Origin: Streptomyces sp. NRRL F-5122
GTDB lineage: Bacteria > Actinomycetota > Actinomycetes > Streptomycetales > Streptomycetaceae
Direction: 5' to 3'
NCBI RefSeq assembly: GCF_001507435.1
Contig: NZ_LMWH01000259.1
Span: 4,130 to 68,129, forward strand
Length of the DNA: 64,000 bases
How positions within the stretch are numbered: the stretch's first letter is position 1; each line of letters begins with the position of its first letter. The translations under genes were made by a program, and so were the position numbers. The notes beneath the pieces were generated by a model. The model was not told where the DNA came from and made no database searches. It saw only the letters and a list, made by a program, of their open reading frames with translations. Of this stretch, positions 44,001 to 50,559 are shown one piece after another.

Positions 44001-44067
44001 CGGGCTTGATGCGCTGGTTGTGGACGCGCTCGACGCGCTCCTCGATCCGACGGCGTTCGTCGTGCAT
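41014..44067 (-). CDS. GH38 alpha-mannosidase
   Basis: A 1017-residue cytoplasmic alpha-mannosidase of full family length. An N-terminal domain of about 240 residues precedes the catalytic domain, which has GHAHIDSAWLWP (zinc ligands His and Asp) and LPDSFGYTAAYPQ (nucleophile Asp). A central three-helix region with DILPGSSIAWVHREAE and C-terminal beta domains follow. No signal peptide, so it acts on imported mannosides. It sits 36 nt after the GH4 gene and 3 nt before the fucosidase gene in one operon under the DeoR regulator. Together these enzymes could strip mannose and fucose from glycoprotein-derived or plant oligosaccharides. Confidence 0.92.
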   Translation of the reverse strand: MHDERRRIEERVERVHNQRIKPAIYAASVPLDVAAWQAPGEPVPFTEAAAAPYAPFTMDTPWGPPWGTTWFRMSGRVPDDWAGKRVEAVIDLGFVGDWPGNQAEALVHLTDGTPLKAVNPLNQYVPIADPAVGGEEIHYLVEAASNPDILAGGFARPTPLGDVLTAGDKPLYTFRRADVAVLDEDVWHLDLDLQVLRELMAELGEHDPRRHEILHALDRAMDALDLDDVSGSAAAVRAVLEPVLSRPAHASAHIVSGVGHAHIDSAWLWPIRETKRKTARTFSNVTSLADEYEEFVFACSQAQQYEWVRDNYPRVWARIQESVKKGQWAPVGGMWVEADGNLPGGEAMARQLVHGKRFFIEHFGVETKGVWLPDSFGYTAAYPQLAKLAGNEWFLTQKISWNQTNKFPHHTFWWEGIDGTRIFTHFPPVDTYNACFSGEEMARAVRNYQEKGSATRSLAPFGWGDGGGGPTREIMERARRLKDLEGSAKVVVEHPDAFFEAAREEYPDAPVWVGELYLELHRATYTTQARTKQGNRRSEHLLREAELWATTAALHAPDWSYPYERLDRLWKTVLLHQFHDILPGSSIAWVHREAEAEYARVAAELEELTAEAVAALGGGGPRVFNTSPYPRAEVIRTSEGGTAYVEVLAGASAPLTGSSAPAAVTAGQNVLDNGLVRVEVAEDGTLSSVRDLRADREVLADPGNLLRLHTDLPNYWDAWDIDKHYRNRYTDLLEADSVTVVESDPLLGAIRVERTFGKGSRITQTITLRAGSPRVDFETEIDWHETEKILKAAFPVDIRAAHSSAEIQFGHIQRPTHTNTTWEAARFEVSGHRWVHIGEPGYGVAVLNDSTYGHDVTRTVRDDGGTTTTVRLSLVRAPRVPDPEADQGRHRFTYSLLPGASIEDAVAEGYALNLPLRVADSAGAPEPVVSVDGDGVTVEAVKLADDASGDVVVRLYESRGGRAQGVLRTGFALAGAQVTDLLERPLEDAERDADGGVRVVLRPFQILTLRLERAGVS

Positions 44068-44103
44068 GAAGAGTCTCCAGGAGAAGGGAGGGTACGGAAG
44101 CGC

Positions 44104-45444
44104 TCAGCCGAGATAGGCCAGGCCGGGGTGGACCGACGTGTACCCGTCGACCAGCCGGCGGGCCACGTTGACGGAGTCGACGAGCGGATGGAACGCGAAC
44201 GCCTTCACCGCAGTCGCGCGGGAACCGGACTCGGCCGCGGCGAGCACCTCGCGCTCGACCGCCTTGACCGCGCAGACGAGTCCCGTCGCGTGTCCGGGGA
44301 GCGGGTCGACCGCGACCGGGTGCGCGCCGTTGGCGTCCACCAGGCAGGGGACCTCGATGACTGCGTCGGCGTCCAGTACGGAGAGGGAGCCGCGGTTGCG
44401 CACGTTGAGGATCAGCGTCGTACGCTCGTCGCGGGCGATGGCCCGCATCAGCGCGAGGGCCACCTTCTCGTAGCCGCCGGAGAGGTCGTCGGCGTCGCGC
44501 TCGCCCGCGCCCGCCGTCTGCCGGTTCTCCGCCATGTAGGTGGCCTCGCGCTCGGCGCGTGTGCGGTCCCAGGTCCGCAGGGCCGAGGCGGCCGGGTTCT
44601 TCACGTCCTCGTAGAAGCGCGCCTGCTGGTCGCGCAGGAAGGCGCCGCGGGTCTTCTCGGCCTCGCGGTAGGCGCGCACGGCCTCGCGGTTGAAGTAGTA
44701 GTAGTGCAGATACTCGTTCGGGATCGCGCCCAGGGACTGCAGCCAGTCCGGGCCGAACAGCTTGCCCTCCTCGAACGAGCCGAGCAGCGCCGGGTCGGAG
44801 AGCAGCCGCGGCAGTTCGTCGCGTCCGGCGACGCGCAGGCCGCGCACCCACCCCAGGTGGTTGAGCCCGACGTAGTCGATGAAGGCCTCGCTCGGGTTCG
44901 CGACGCCGAGTACGCGGGCGATACGGCGGCCGAGGCCGACCGGGGAGTCACAGATGCCGATGACACGGTCGCCCAGGTGGCGGGACATCGCCTCGGTGAC
45001 CATGCCCGCCGGGTTGGTGAAGTTGATGACCCAGGCGTCGGGAGCCAGCCGGGCCACCCGCCGCGCGATGTCGACGGCGACGGGCACCGTTCGCAGGCCG
45101 TACGCGATGCCGCCCGCGCCGACCGTCTCCTGGCCGAGGACGCCCTCCGCGAGCGCCACCCGCTCGTCGTCGGCGCGTCCCTGAAGTCCGCCGACCCGGA
45201 TCGCGGAGAAGACGAAGTCCGCGCCGCGCAGCGCGTCGTCGAGATCGGTGGTGGCGGTCACCTCGGGGGCGTGCGGCACATCCGCGGCCTGTTCCGCGAG
45301 CACCCGGGTCACGGCCGACAGCCGCTCCGCATCGAGGTCGTGCAGCACGACACGGGTGACACGGCCGTCGGCGCGGTCCCCGAGAAGCGCCCCGTACACG
45401 AGCGGCACCCGGAATCCGCCGCCGCCCAGAATCGTCAGTTTCAC
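44104..45444 (-). CDS. GH4 glycosidase (6-phospho-beta-glucosidase type)
   Basis: A 446-residue NAD+- and Mn2+-dependent GH4 enzyme. The N-terminal Rossmann fold starts KLTILGGGGFRVP, INFTNPAG carries the conserved Asn, and metal ligands are Cys in GICDSP (about 175) and His in GLNHLGW (about 204). Characterised relatives act by an oxidation-elimination mechanism on 6-phospho-beta-glucosides, which normally arise from PTS uptake. This locus instead has an ABC importer and a PfkB kinase, so the true substrate may be unphosphorylated or phosphorylated after entry. Its start overlaps the deoR stop by 4 nt (ATGA). Confidence 0.88.
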   Translation of the reverse strand: MKLTILGGGGFRVPLVYGALLGDRADGRVTRVVLHDLDAERLSAVTRVLAEQAADVPHAPEVTATTDLDDALRGADFVFSAIRVGGLQGRADDERVALAEGVLGQETVGAGGIAYGLRTVPVAVDIARRVARLAPDAWVINFTNPAGMVTEAMSRHLGDRVIGICDSPVGLGRRIARVLGVANPSEAFIDYVGLNHLGWVRGLRVAGRDELPRLLSDPALLGSFEEGKLFGPDWLQSLGAIPNEYLHYYYFNREAVRAYREAEKTRGAFLRDQQARFYEDVKNPAASALRTWDRTRAEREATYMAENRQTAGAGERDADDLSGGYEKVALALMRAIARDERTTLILNVRNRGSLSVLDADAVIEVPCLVDANGAHPVAVDPLPGHATGLVCAVKAVEREVLAAAESGSRATAVKAFAFHPLVDSVNVARRLVDGYTSVHPGLAYLG

Positions 45445-46226
45445 GCTTGCACCTTTCCCGCCACGATCAGCTCGACGCCCGCCTCGTCCAGGGAGGACCG
45501 CGTCGCCGGCTCGACCGGCGCGTTCGTCACCACCGCGTCCAGGTCCCCGGCGTCGCAGACCTTCGCCATGCCCGTACCCGGGAACTTGGCCGCGTCCGCG
45601 AGCAGCACGATCCTGTCGCTCGACTTGATCATGGCGCGCTTGACCGGTACCTCGACGACCGTCGTGTCCATCACCTGCCCACCCGGCCGTACCCCGCTGG
45701 TGCCGAGGAAGAGCCAGTCGGCGTGCAGCTGGCGCAGGTTGTCCTCGGTGAGGAAACCGACCAGGGAGCGGTACTCGCGGCGGACCATGCCGCCGAGCAG
45801 CACCAGTTCGATGCCCTCGTCGTCGGCCAGCTCCTCGTAGACCACCAGGTTGCTGGTGATCACGGTCAACCGCCGTCCGTGCAGCTGCCGGGCCAGCCGG
45901 AAGGCGGTGGTGCCGATGTCGAGGAGCACGGACTCGCCGTCCCGGATCATCGCGGCCGCTCTGACCGCTATGGAGTCCTTCTCGGGCACGCGCACTTCGG
46001 CGACCTCGGCGAAGGGCTGGTCGCCCTCGTCGGCCACCGCGCCTCCGTGCACCCGCGTCAGCAGCCCGTCGTCCTCCAGCTTGACCAGGTCGCGTCTGAT
46101 CGTCGCGGGGCTCACGCCCAGTTGCTCGGAGAGATCGGTCACGGCCGCGGGGCCACCGGAGCGCAGGGCCCGCAGGATGAGTTGGTGTCGTCGTTCTGCC
46201 AGCACGCCGCGAACACTACTCGTCAT
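45441..46226 (-). CDS. DeoR-family transcriptional regulator
   Basis: A 261-residue regulator. The N-terminal DeoR helix-turn-helix includes VTDLSEQLGVSPATIRRDL (about 29-47). A C-terminal phosphosugar-sensing domain has the phrases DIGTTAFRLARQL and TSNLVVYEEL. I take the ATG at 46226, since the earlier TTG in frame is unlikely. It is first in the operon with GH4, GH38 and GH29 and divergent from the PfkB kinase and ABC genes, and it probably represses both arms until a phosphorylated sugar accumulates. CAGTTCTG repeats in the divergent region are its candidate sites. Confidence 0.9.
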   Translation of the reverse strand: MTSSVRGVLAERRHQLILRALRSGGPAAVTDLSEQLGVSPATIRRDLVKLEDDGLLTRVHGGAVADEGDQPFAEVAEVRVPEKDSIAVRAAAMIRDGESVLLDIGTTAFRLARQLHGRRLTVITSNLVVYEELADDEGIELVLLGGMVRREYRSLVGFLTEDNLRQLHADWLFLGTSGVRPGGQVMDTTVVEVPVKRAMIKSSDRIVLLADAAKFPGTGMAKVCDAGDLDAVVTNAPVEPATRSSLDEAGVELIVAGKVQA

Positions 46227-46245
46227 CCTCAATCATTTCTATGCT

Positions 46246-46321
46246 CAGTTCTGCTCGACTATTGACCAATGTCGACGAGAGGCGCACGATTCCGTGCACC
46301 GAATTTGAACAGTTCTGACGA
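46246..46321. promoter_or_regulatory. CAGTTCTG direct repeats, candidate DeoR operators
   Basis: CAGTTCTGCTCGA (46246-46258) and CAGTTCTGACGA (46310-46321) are direct repeats about 64 nt apart in the deoR-pfkB divergent region. Each is close to one of the two genes. Repeated half-sites of this type are typical of DeoR-family binding. Confidence 0.5.
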
Positions 46322-46333
46322 GAGGACGTTCGT

Positions 46334-47383
46334 GTGCACGACGACCGGCCCGATGTGCTGCTGACCGGGCTGCTCTTCTACGACCTCGTCCTCACCGGAC
46401 TGGGCGGCCCCCCGGCCCCCGGCGAGGAGATCTGGACCGAGGGCATGGGCAGCAGCCCCGGCGGGATCGCGAACCTCGCCGTCGCGGCCGCGCGTTTCGG
46501 TCTGAGGACCTCGCTCGCCACGGTCATCGGCGACGACTTCTACGGCGCGTACTGCCGGGACGTCCTCGCCGGCCAGGAGGGGATCGACCTCTCGCTCTCC
46601 CGAACGGCACGGGACTGGCCCACCCCGGTCACCGTCTCGCTCGCGCTTCCCCCGACCGGCGGCGCCTTTGCCGTGCACGACCGCGCACTGGTCACCCACG
46701 GCCAGGAGCCCCCGTACTCGCAGGACGAACTCATGGGCGAGGTGCCTCAGGCACGCACCGCCCTGGTCCACCTGGAGGCGGAGCCGCGCGGCTGGCTGGC
46801 CAAGGCGGCCGCGAACGGCACGCAGATCTACGCGGACGTCGGCTGGGACCCCACCCGGCAGTGGTCCCCCGACCTGCTCGGCCAACTCTCCCTGTGCCAC
46901 GCGTTCCTGCCCAACGAGACCGAGGCCATGGCGTACACGCGCACCGACAGCGCGGTCGCGGCGCTCGGCGCGCTCGCCGATCTGGTGCCGGTCGCCGTCG
47001 TCACCCGCGGCGGCGCCGGCGCGGTCGCGGTGGACCAGACGACGGGCGAGTACGCGGACGTGCCCGCCCTCGACATCGATGTGCTGGACCCCACCGGGGC
47101 CGGCGACGTCTTCGGCGCGAGCTTCGTCGCGGCCTCCCTCGGCGGCTGGCCGCTGGAGGAGCGGCTGCGGTTCGCGTCACTCGCCGCCGGTCTGTCCGTG
47201 CGACATCACGGCGGCGCCCTGGCCGCGCCCGGCTGGTACGGCGTCGACCGGTGGTGGCGCTCGCTGACCGACCCCGCTCTTGGGGAGGCGTACGCGTTCC
47301 TCACCGACCGACTACCGGCCGACCCGGGCCCACCCGTCCACCACGCACCCGTCACGCCGCCCGATCCCGCGCGGCGGCACTGA
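46334..47383 (+). CDS. PfkB-family carbohydrate kinase
   Basis: A 349-residue sugar kinase of the ribokinase/PfkB family. The N-terminal GGI-type substrate motif (GSSPGGIANLAVAAARFG) and the C-terminal signature DPTGAGDVFGASFVA with catalytic Asp are both present. It phosphorylates a monosaccharide or its derivative using ATP. The GTG at 46334 lies 8 nt after GAGAGG. It heads the divergent arm, followed 49 nt later by the solute-binding protein. It may phosphorylate the sugar released by the glycosidases, possibly producing the effector of DeoR. The exact sugar is unknown. Confidence 0.88.
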   Translation: MHDDRPDVLLTGLLFYDLVLTGLGGPPAPGEEIWTEGMGSSPGGIANLAVAAARFGLRTSLATVIGDDFYGAYCRDVLAGQEGIDLSLSRTARDWPTPVTVSLALPPTGGAFAVHDRALVTHGQEPPYSQDELMGEVPQARTALVHLEAEPRGWLAKAAANGTQIYADVGWDPTRQWSPDLLGQLSLCHAFLPNETEAMAYTRTDSAVAALGALADLVPVAVVTRGGAGAVAVDQTTGEYADVPALDIDVLDPTGAGDVFGASFVAASLGGWPLEERLRFASLAAGLSVRHHGGALAAPGWYGVDRWWRSLTDPALGEAYAFLTDRLPADPGPPVHHAPVTPPDPARRH

Positions 47384-47432
47384 CATCCCCTCGTATGCGA
47401 CACCCGAACAGACCCGAAAGGCGGTGGGAGCA

Positions 47433-48719
47433 GTGCCGCTCTCACGAAGAGGCCTGCTGCGCGCGGGCCTGGCCGGTACGGCCGCCACGGCGCTCGGCGG
47501 CCTGGCGTCCGGCTGTGCCGTTCCGACCGGTTCGACCGGCCGGAACATGGTCCTGTGGTACTGGGACGGGGGCCTCGGCGACACGGTCCTCGACAAGGCC
47601 AGGGCCCGCTACGGCGGCTCGGTCGACCTGCAGGCCATCAAGATCGGCGGCTACTACCGGTCCAAGCTGATCACCACGATGGCCGGCCGTGCCCATGTCC
47701 CGGACATCGCGGGGCTCAAGGGCGAGGACATGGCGTCCTATCTGCCCAACGCCGACCAGTTCGTGGACCTGCGGACACTGGGCGCGGAGAAGTACAGAAG
47801 CCAGTACCTGCCGTGGAAATGGGACCAGGGCATCGCCGACGACGGCACGATGGTCGGCTTCCCGATCGACTGCGGTCCCGTCGCGCACTTCTACCAGTAC
47901 GCCGTCTTCCAGAAGGCGGGACTTCCCTACGAACCGGACGACGTCTCCAAGGAGTTGAACACCTGGGAGAAGTTCTTCGGGGCGGGTGAGCGACTCAGGA
48001 AGAGGATCCCGGGGACCTACCTGCTCAGCGACGTCAACGTGGTCTTCGAGAACGCGGTGCAGCAGGGCAGCAAGCGCTACGTGGACAAGGACCGCCACTT
48101 CATCGGCGATCAGCAGCATGTGCGCACCGCCTGGGACCTGGCCGTGGAGGCGAAGCGGCGGGGGATCGTCTCGGACCTCGTCACCGGCACCCCGGACCAG
48201 TTGTCGGCCGTTCAGGACGGAAAGCTGCCGAGCCAGCTCGGCGCCTCCTGGGCCACCAACGACCTCAAGAGCGGCGTACCGAAGACCAAGGGCAGATGGC
48301 GGGTGGCCGACATGCCCGTGCGGCCCTCGAACAACGGCGGCTCGTTCCTGTCGATCACCAAGGCCTGCCGGGAGCCCGAGCGGGCCTTCGAGATCATCAC
48401 CTGGCTTCTCGACCCCGCCAACCAGGCCCAGGGTTTCGTCGACGCGGGGCTCTTCCCCTCCACGCCCGCCTCGTACGGCCTCCGGAAACTGCGCGAGCCC
48501 GACCCGTTCTTCGGCGGGCAGGTAACGATGGACGTCTTCGGGCCCGCCGCACAGAAGATCGCGGTCGCCTACAACAGCCCGTACGACGTGGCGCTCGGGC
48601 AGCCCATCAAGGACGAGATCAAGAACGTCGGCGTCCTCGGCAAGGACCCGAAGAAGGCCTGGAGCGACGCCATGAGCAAATGTCGGCGAATAGCGGAGCA
48701 CCTGGGGGTGAGCCACTGA
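47433..48719 (+). CDS. Sugar ABC transporter solute-binding lipoprotein
   Basis: A 428-residue extracellular binding protein. The N-terminus has a twin-arginine motif (SRRGLLRAG) and a lipobox (LASGC), so it is probably a Tat-exported lipoprotein. The mature part has the two-lobe fold of the family-1 carbohydrate-binding proteins (LWYWDGGLGD, FVDLRTLG, SFLSITKACREPERAFEI). The GTG at 47433 follows GGGAG. Its stop overlaps the permease start (TGATG). It is expected to capture the oligosaccharides later attacked by GH2, GH29 and GH38 enzymes. Confidence 0.9.
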   Translation: MPLSRRGLLRAGLAGTAATALGGLASGCAVPTGSTGRNMVLWYWDGGLGDTVLDKARARYGGSVDLQAIKIGGYYRSKLITTMAGRAHVPDIAGLKGEDMASYLPNADQFVDLRTLGAEKYRSQYLPWKWDQGIADDGTMVGFPIDCGPVAHFYQYAVFQKAGLPYEPDDVSKELNTWEKFFGAGERLRKRIPGTYLLSDVNVVFENAVQQGSKRYVDKDRHFIGDQQHVRTAWDLAVEAKRRGIVSDLVTGTPDQLSAVQDGKLPSQLGASWATNDLKSGVPKTKGRWRVADMPVRPSNNGGSFLSITKACREPERAFEIITWLLDPANQAQGFVDAGLFPSTPASYGLRKLREPDPFFGGQVTMDVFGPAAQKIAVAYNSPYDVALGQPIKDEIKNVGVLGKDPKKAWSDAMSKCRRIAEHLGVSH

Positions 48720-49681
48720 TGGCCACCGTCCCCGCACTGGACAGGCCCCCGGCGGCCGTGGCGGACACGCCCGTCACGCAGCCGAGGAAGGGCTTCAGGA
48801 AGTACTGGCACCTCTACGCCGCCATCTCCCCCTTCTACCTTCTCTTCCTCGCCTTCGGTCTGGTCCCCGTCGGCTTCTCGCTCTACGTCTCCCTGCACCG
48901 CTGGGACGGCCTCGGCTCCATGGAGTGGGCGGGCCTGTCCCAGTACCAGTACCTGCTCGGCGACAGCGACTTCTGGAGTTCGGTCGGCAACACCGTCCTC
49001 ATCTGGGCGCTGGCCACCTTCCCGATGATCTTCCTGGCCATGGTGACGGCCGTGATGCTCAACTCGGCGGTCCGCTTCAAGAACGTCTACCGCTTCGCCT
49101 ACTTCCTGCCGAACGTCACCTCGGTGGTGGCGATCGCGATCGTCTTCGGCTCGGTGTTCTCCACCAACTTCGGTCTCGTCAACGCCCTCTTGCAGGCGCT
49201 CGGCCTGGACCAGGTGGCCTGGCTGAACACACCGTGGGGCATCAAGATCGCCATCGCGACCCTGATGACCTGGCAGTGGACCGGCTACAACGCGATCATC
49301 TTCCTCGCGGGTCTGCAGACCATCCCCGGCGAGCTGTACGAGGCGGCGCGCATGGACGGTGCGGGGCCCGCGCAGACGTTCTTCCGGGTCACGCTGCCGC
49401 TGATGCGCCCCGTCCTGCTGTTCGTGCTCGTCATCTCGACCGTCACCGGCCTGCAGAGCTTCTCCGAACCGCAGGTGCTGCTGCAGAACACGGCGAACGA
49501 GTCGACCTTCTCGGGCGGCCCCGGACACGCCGGCCGCACGATGGTCCTCTACTTCTTCCAGCAGACCTTCGACAACAACGACTTCGGCTACGGCGCAGCC
49601 GTGGCGTGGGGCATCTTCCTCGTCGTCATCCTCTTCTCGATCATCAACTGGCGTCTGGTGCAGCGCCGGGGCGAAGACTAG
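48719..49681 (+). CDS. Sugar ABC transporter permease, MalF-type
   Basis: A 320-residue inner-membrane permease with six helices and an EAA loop (ELYEAARMDGAGPAQTFF). Its ATG overlaps the binding-protein stop by one base. It works with the following MalG-type permease. No ATPase gene is present in the operon, so a shared ATPase such as MsiK is likely. Confidence 0.9.
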   Translation: MATVPALDRPPAAVADTPVTQPRKGFRKYWHLYAAISPFYLLFLAFGLVPVGFSLYVSLHRWDGLGSMEWAGLSQYQYLLGDSDFWSSVGNTVLIWALATFPMIFLAMVTAVMLNSAVRFKNVYRFAYFLPNVTSVVAIAIVFGSVFSTNFGLVNALLQALGLDQVAWLNTPWGIKIAIATLMTWQWTGYNAIIFLAGLQTIPGELYEAARMDGAGPAQTFFRVTLPLMRPVLLFVLVISTVTGLQSFSEPQVLLQNTANESTFSGGPGHAGRTMVLYFFQQTFDNNDFGYGAAVAWGIFLVVILFSIINWRLVQRRGED

Positions 49682-49695
49682 GGAGTCCGGTCACC

Positions 49696-50559
49696 ATGGC
49701 ATCCATCCACAGCACACGGCGACCGAAGGCCATCCGGGGCACCCGGAGCCGGGGCATCGCACTCCACGCGGTCCTTGTGATCGGACTGCTGCTGTCGGCC
49801 TTCCCGTTCTACTGGGCCGTGATCATGTCGACGCACACGTCGTCGGAGATCTTCTCGTATCCGCCCAAGCTCCTGCCGGGGCCGCACTTCCTCGAGAACG
49901 TCCGCCATCTCTTCGACAACATCGACTTCTTCGGCTCGATGTTCAACTCCCTGCTGGTGGCGGGCTCGGTGACCGTCCTGGTCCTGTTCTTCGACTCGCT
50001 GGCGGCCTTCGTCTTCGCCAAGTTCGAGTTCCCGGGCCGCAGGGTGCTGTTCGCCACTTTGATGGTCATCTTCATGGTGCCGGCGCAGCTGGCCGCCATC
50101 CCGCAGTTCGTGATCATGGCGAAGCTCGGCTGGATCGGCACGATGACCTCGCTGATCGTCCCGGCCGCGGCCAACGCCTTCGGCATCTTCTGGATGCGCC
50201 AGTACATGAAGGGCGCCATCCACGACGAACTGCTCGACGCCTCGCGCATCGACGGCGCGAACTTCCTGCGCCAGTACTGGCACGTGGCGCTCCCGGTCGT
50301 CCGTCCGGGCCTGGCCTTCCTCGGCATCTTCACCTTCATGGGCCAGTGGAACGACTACGCCTGGCCTCTGATCGCCCTCACCAACCCGGACAACGTGACG
50401 CTTCAGGTCGCCCTGTCCCAGCTCAACGGCACCCATGGCACCACCGACTACGGGATGGTGATGACCGGTGCGCTTCTCGCCCTGGTCCCGCTGCTGATCG
50501 TGTTCGCGATCGGCGCCCGGCAGATCATCGCCGATCTGGGCAAGGGGGCCATCCGCTGA
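49696..50559 (+). CDS. Sugar ABC transporter permease, MalG-type
   Basis: A 287-residue inner-membrane permease with six helices and the coupling motif DELLDASRIDGANFLRQYW. The ATG at 49696 lies 14 nt after the preceding stop; a GGGAG stretch is just upstream. Its own stop overlaps the beta-galactosidase ATG (TGATG), so uptake and hydrolysis are coupled. Confidence 0.9.
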   Translation: MASIHSTRRPKAIRGTRSRGIALHAVLVIGLLLSAFPFYWAVIMSTHTSSEIFSYPPKLLPGPHFLENVRHLFDNIDFFGSMFNSLLVAGSVTVLVLFFDSLAAFVFAKFEFPGRRVLFATLMVIFMVPAQLAAIPQFVIMAKLGWIGTMTSLIVPAAANAFGIFWMRQYMKGAIHDELLDASRIDGANFLRQYWHVALPVVRPGLAFLGIFTFMGQWNDYAWPLIALTNPDNVTLQVALSQLNGTHGTTDYGMVMTGALLALVPLLIVFAIGARQIIADLGKGAIR

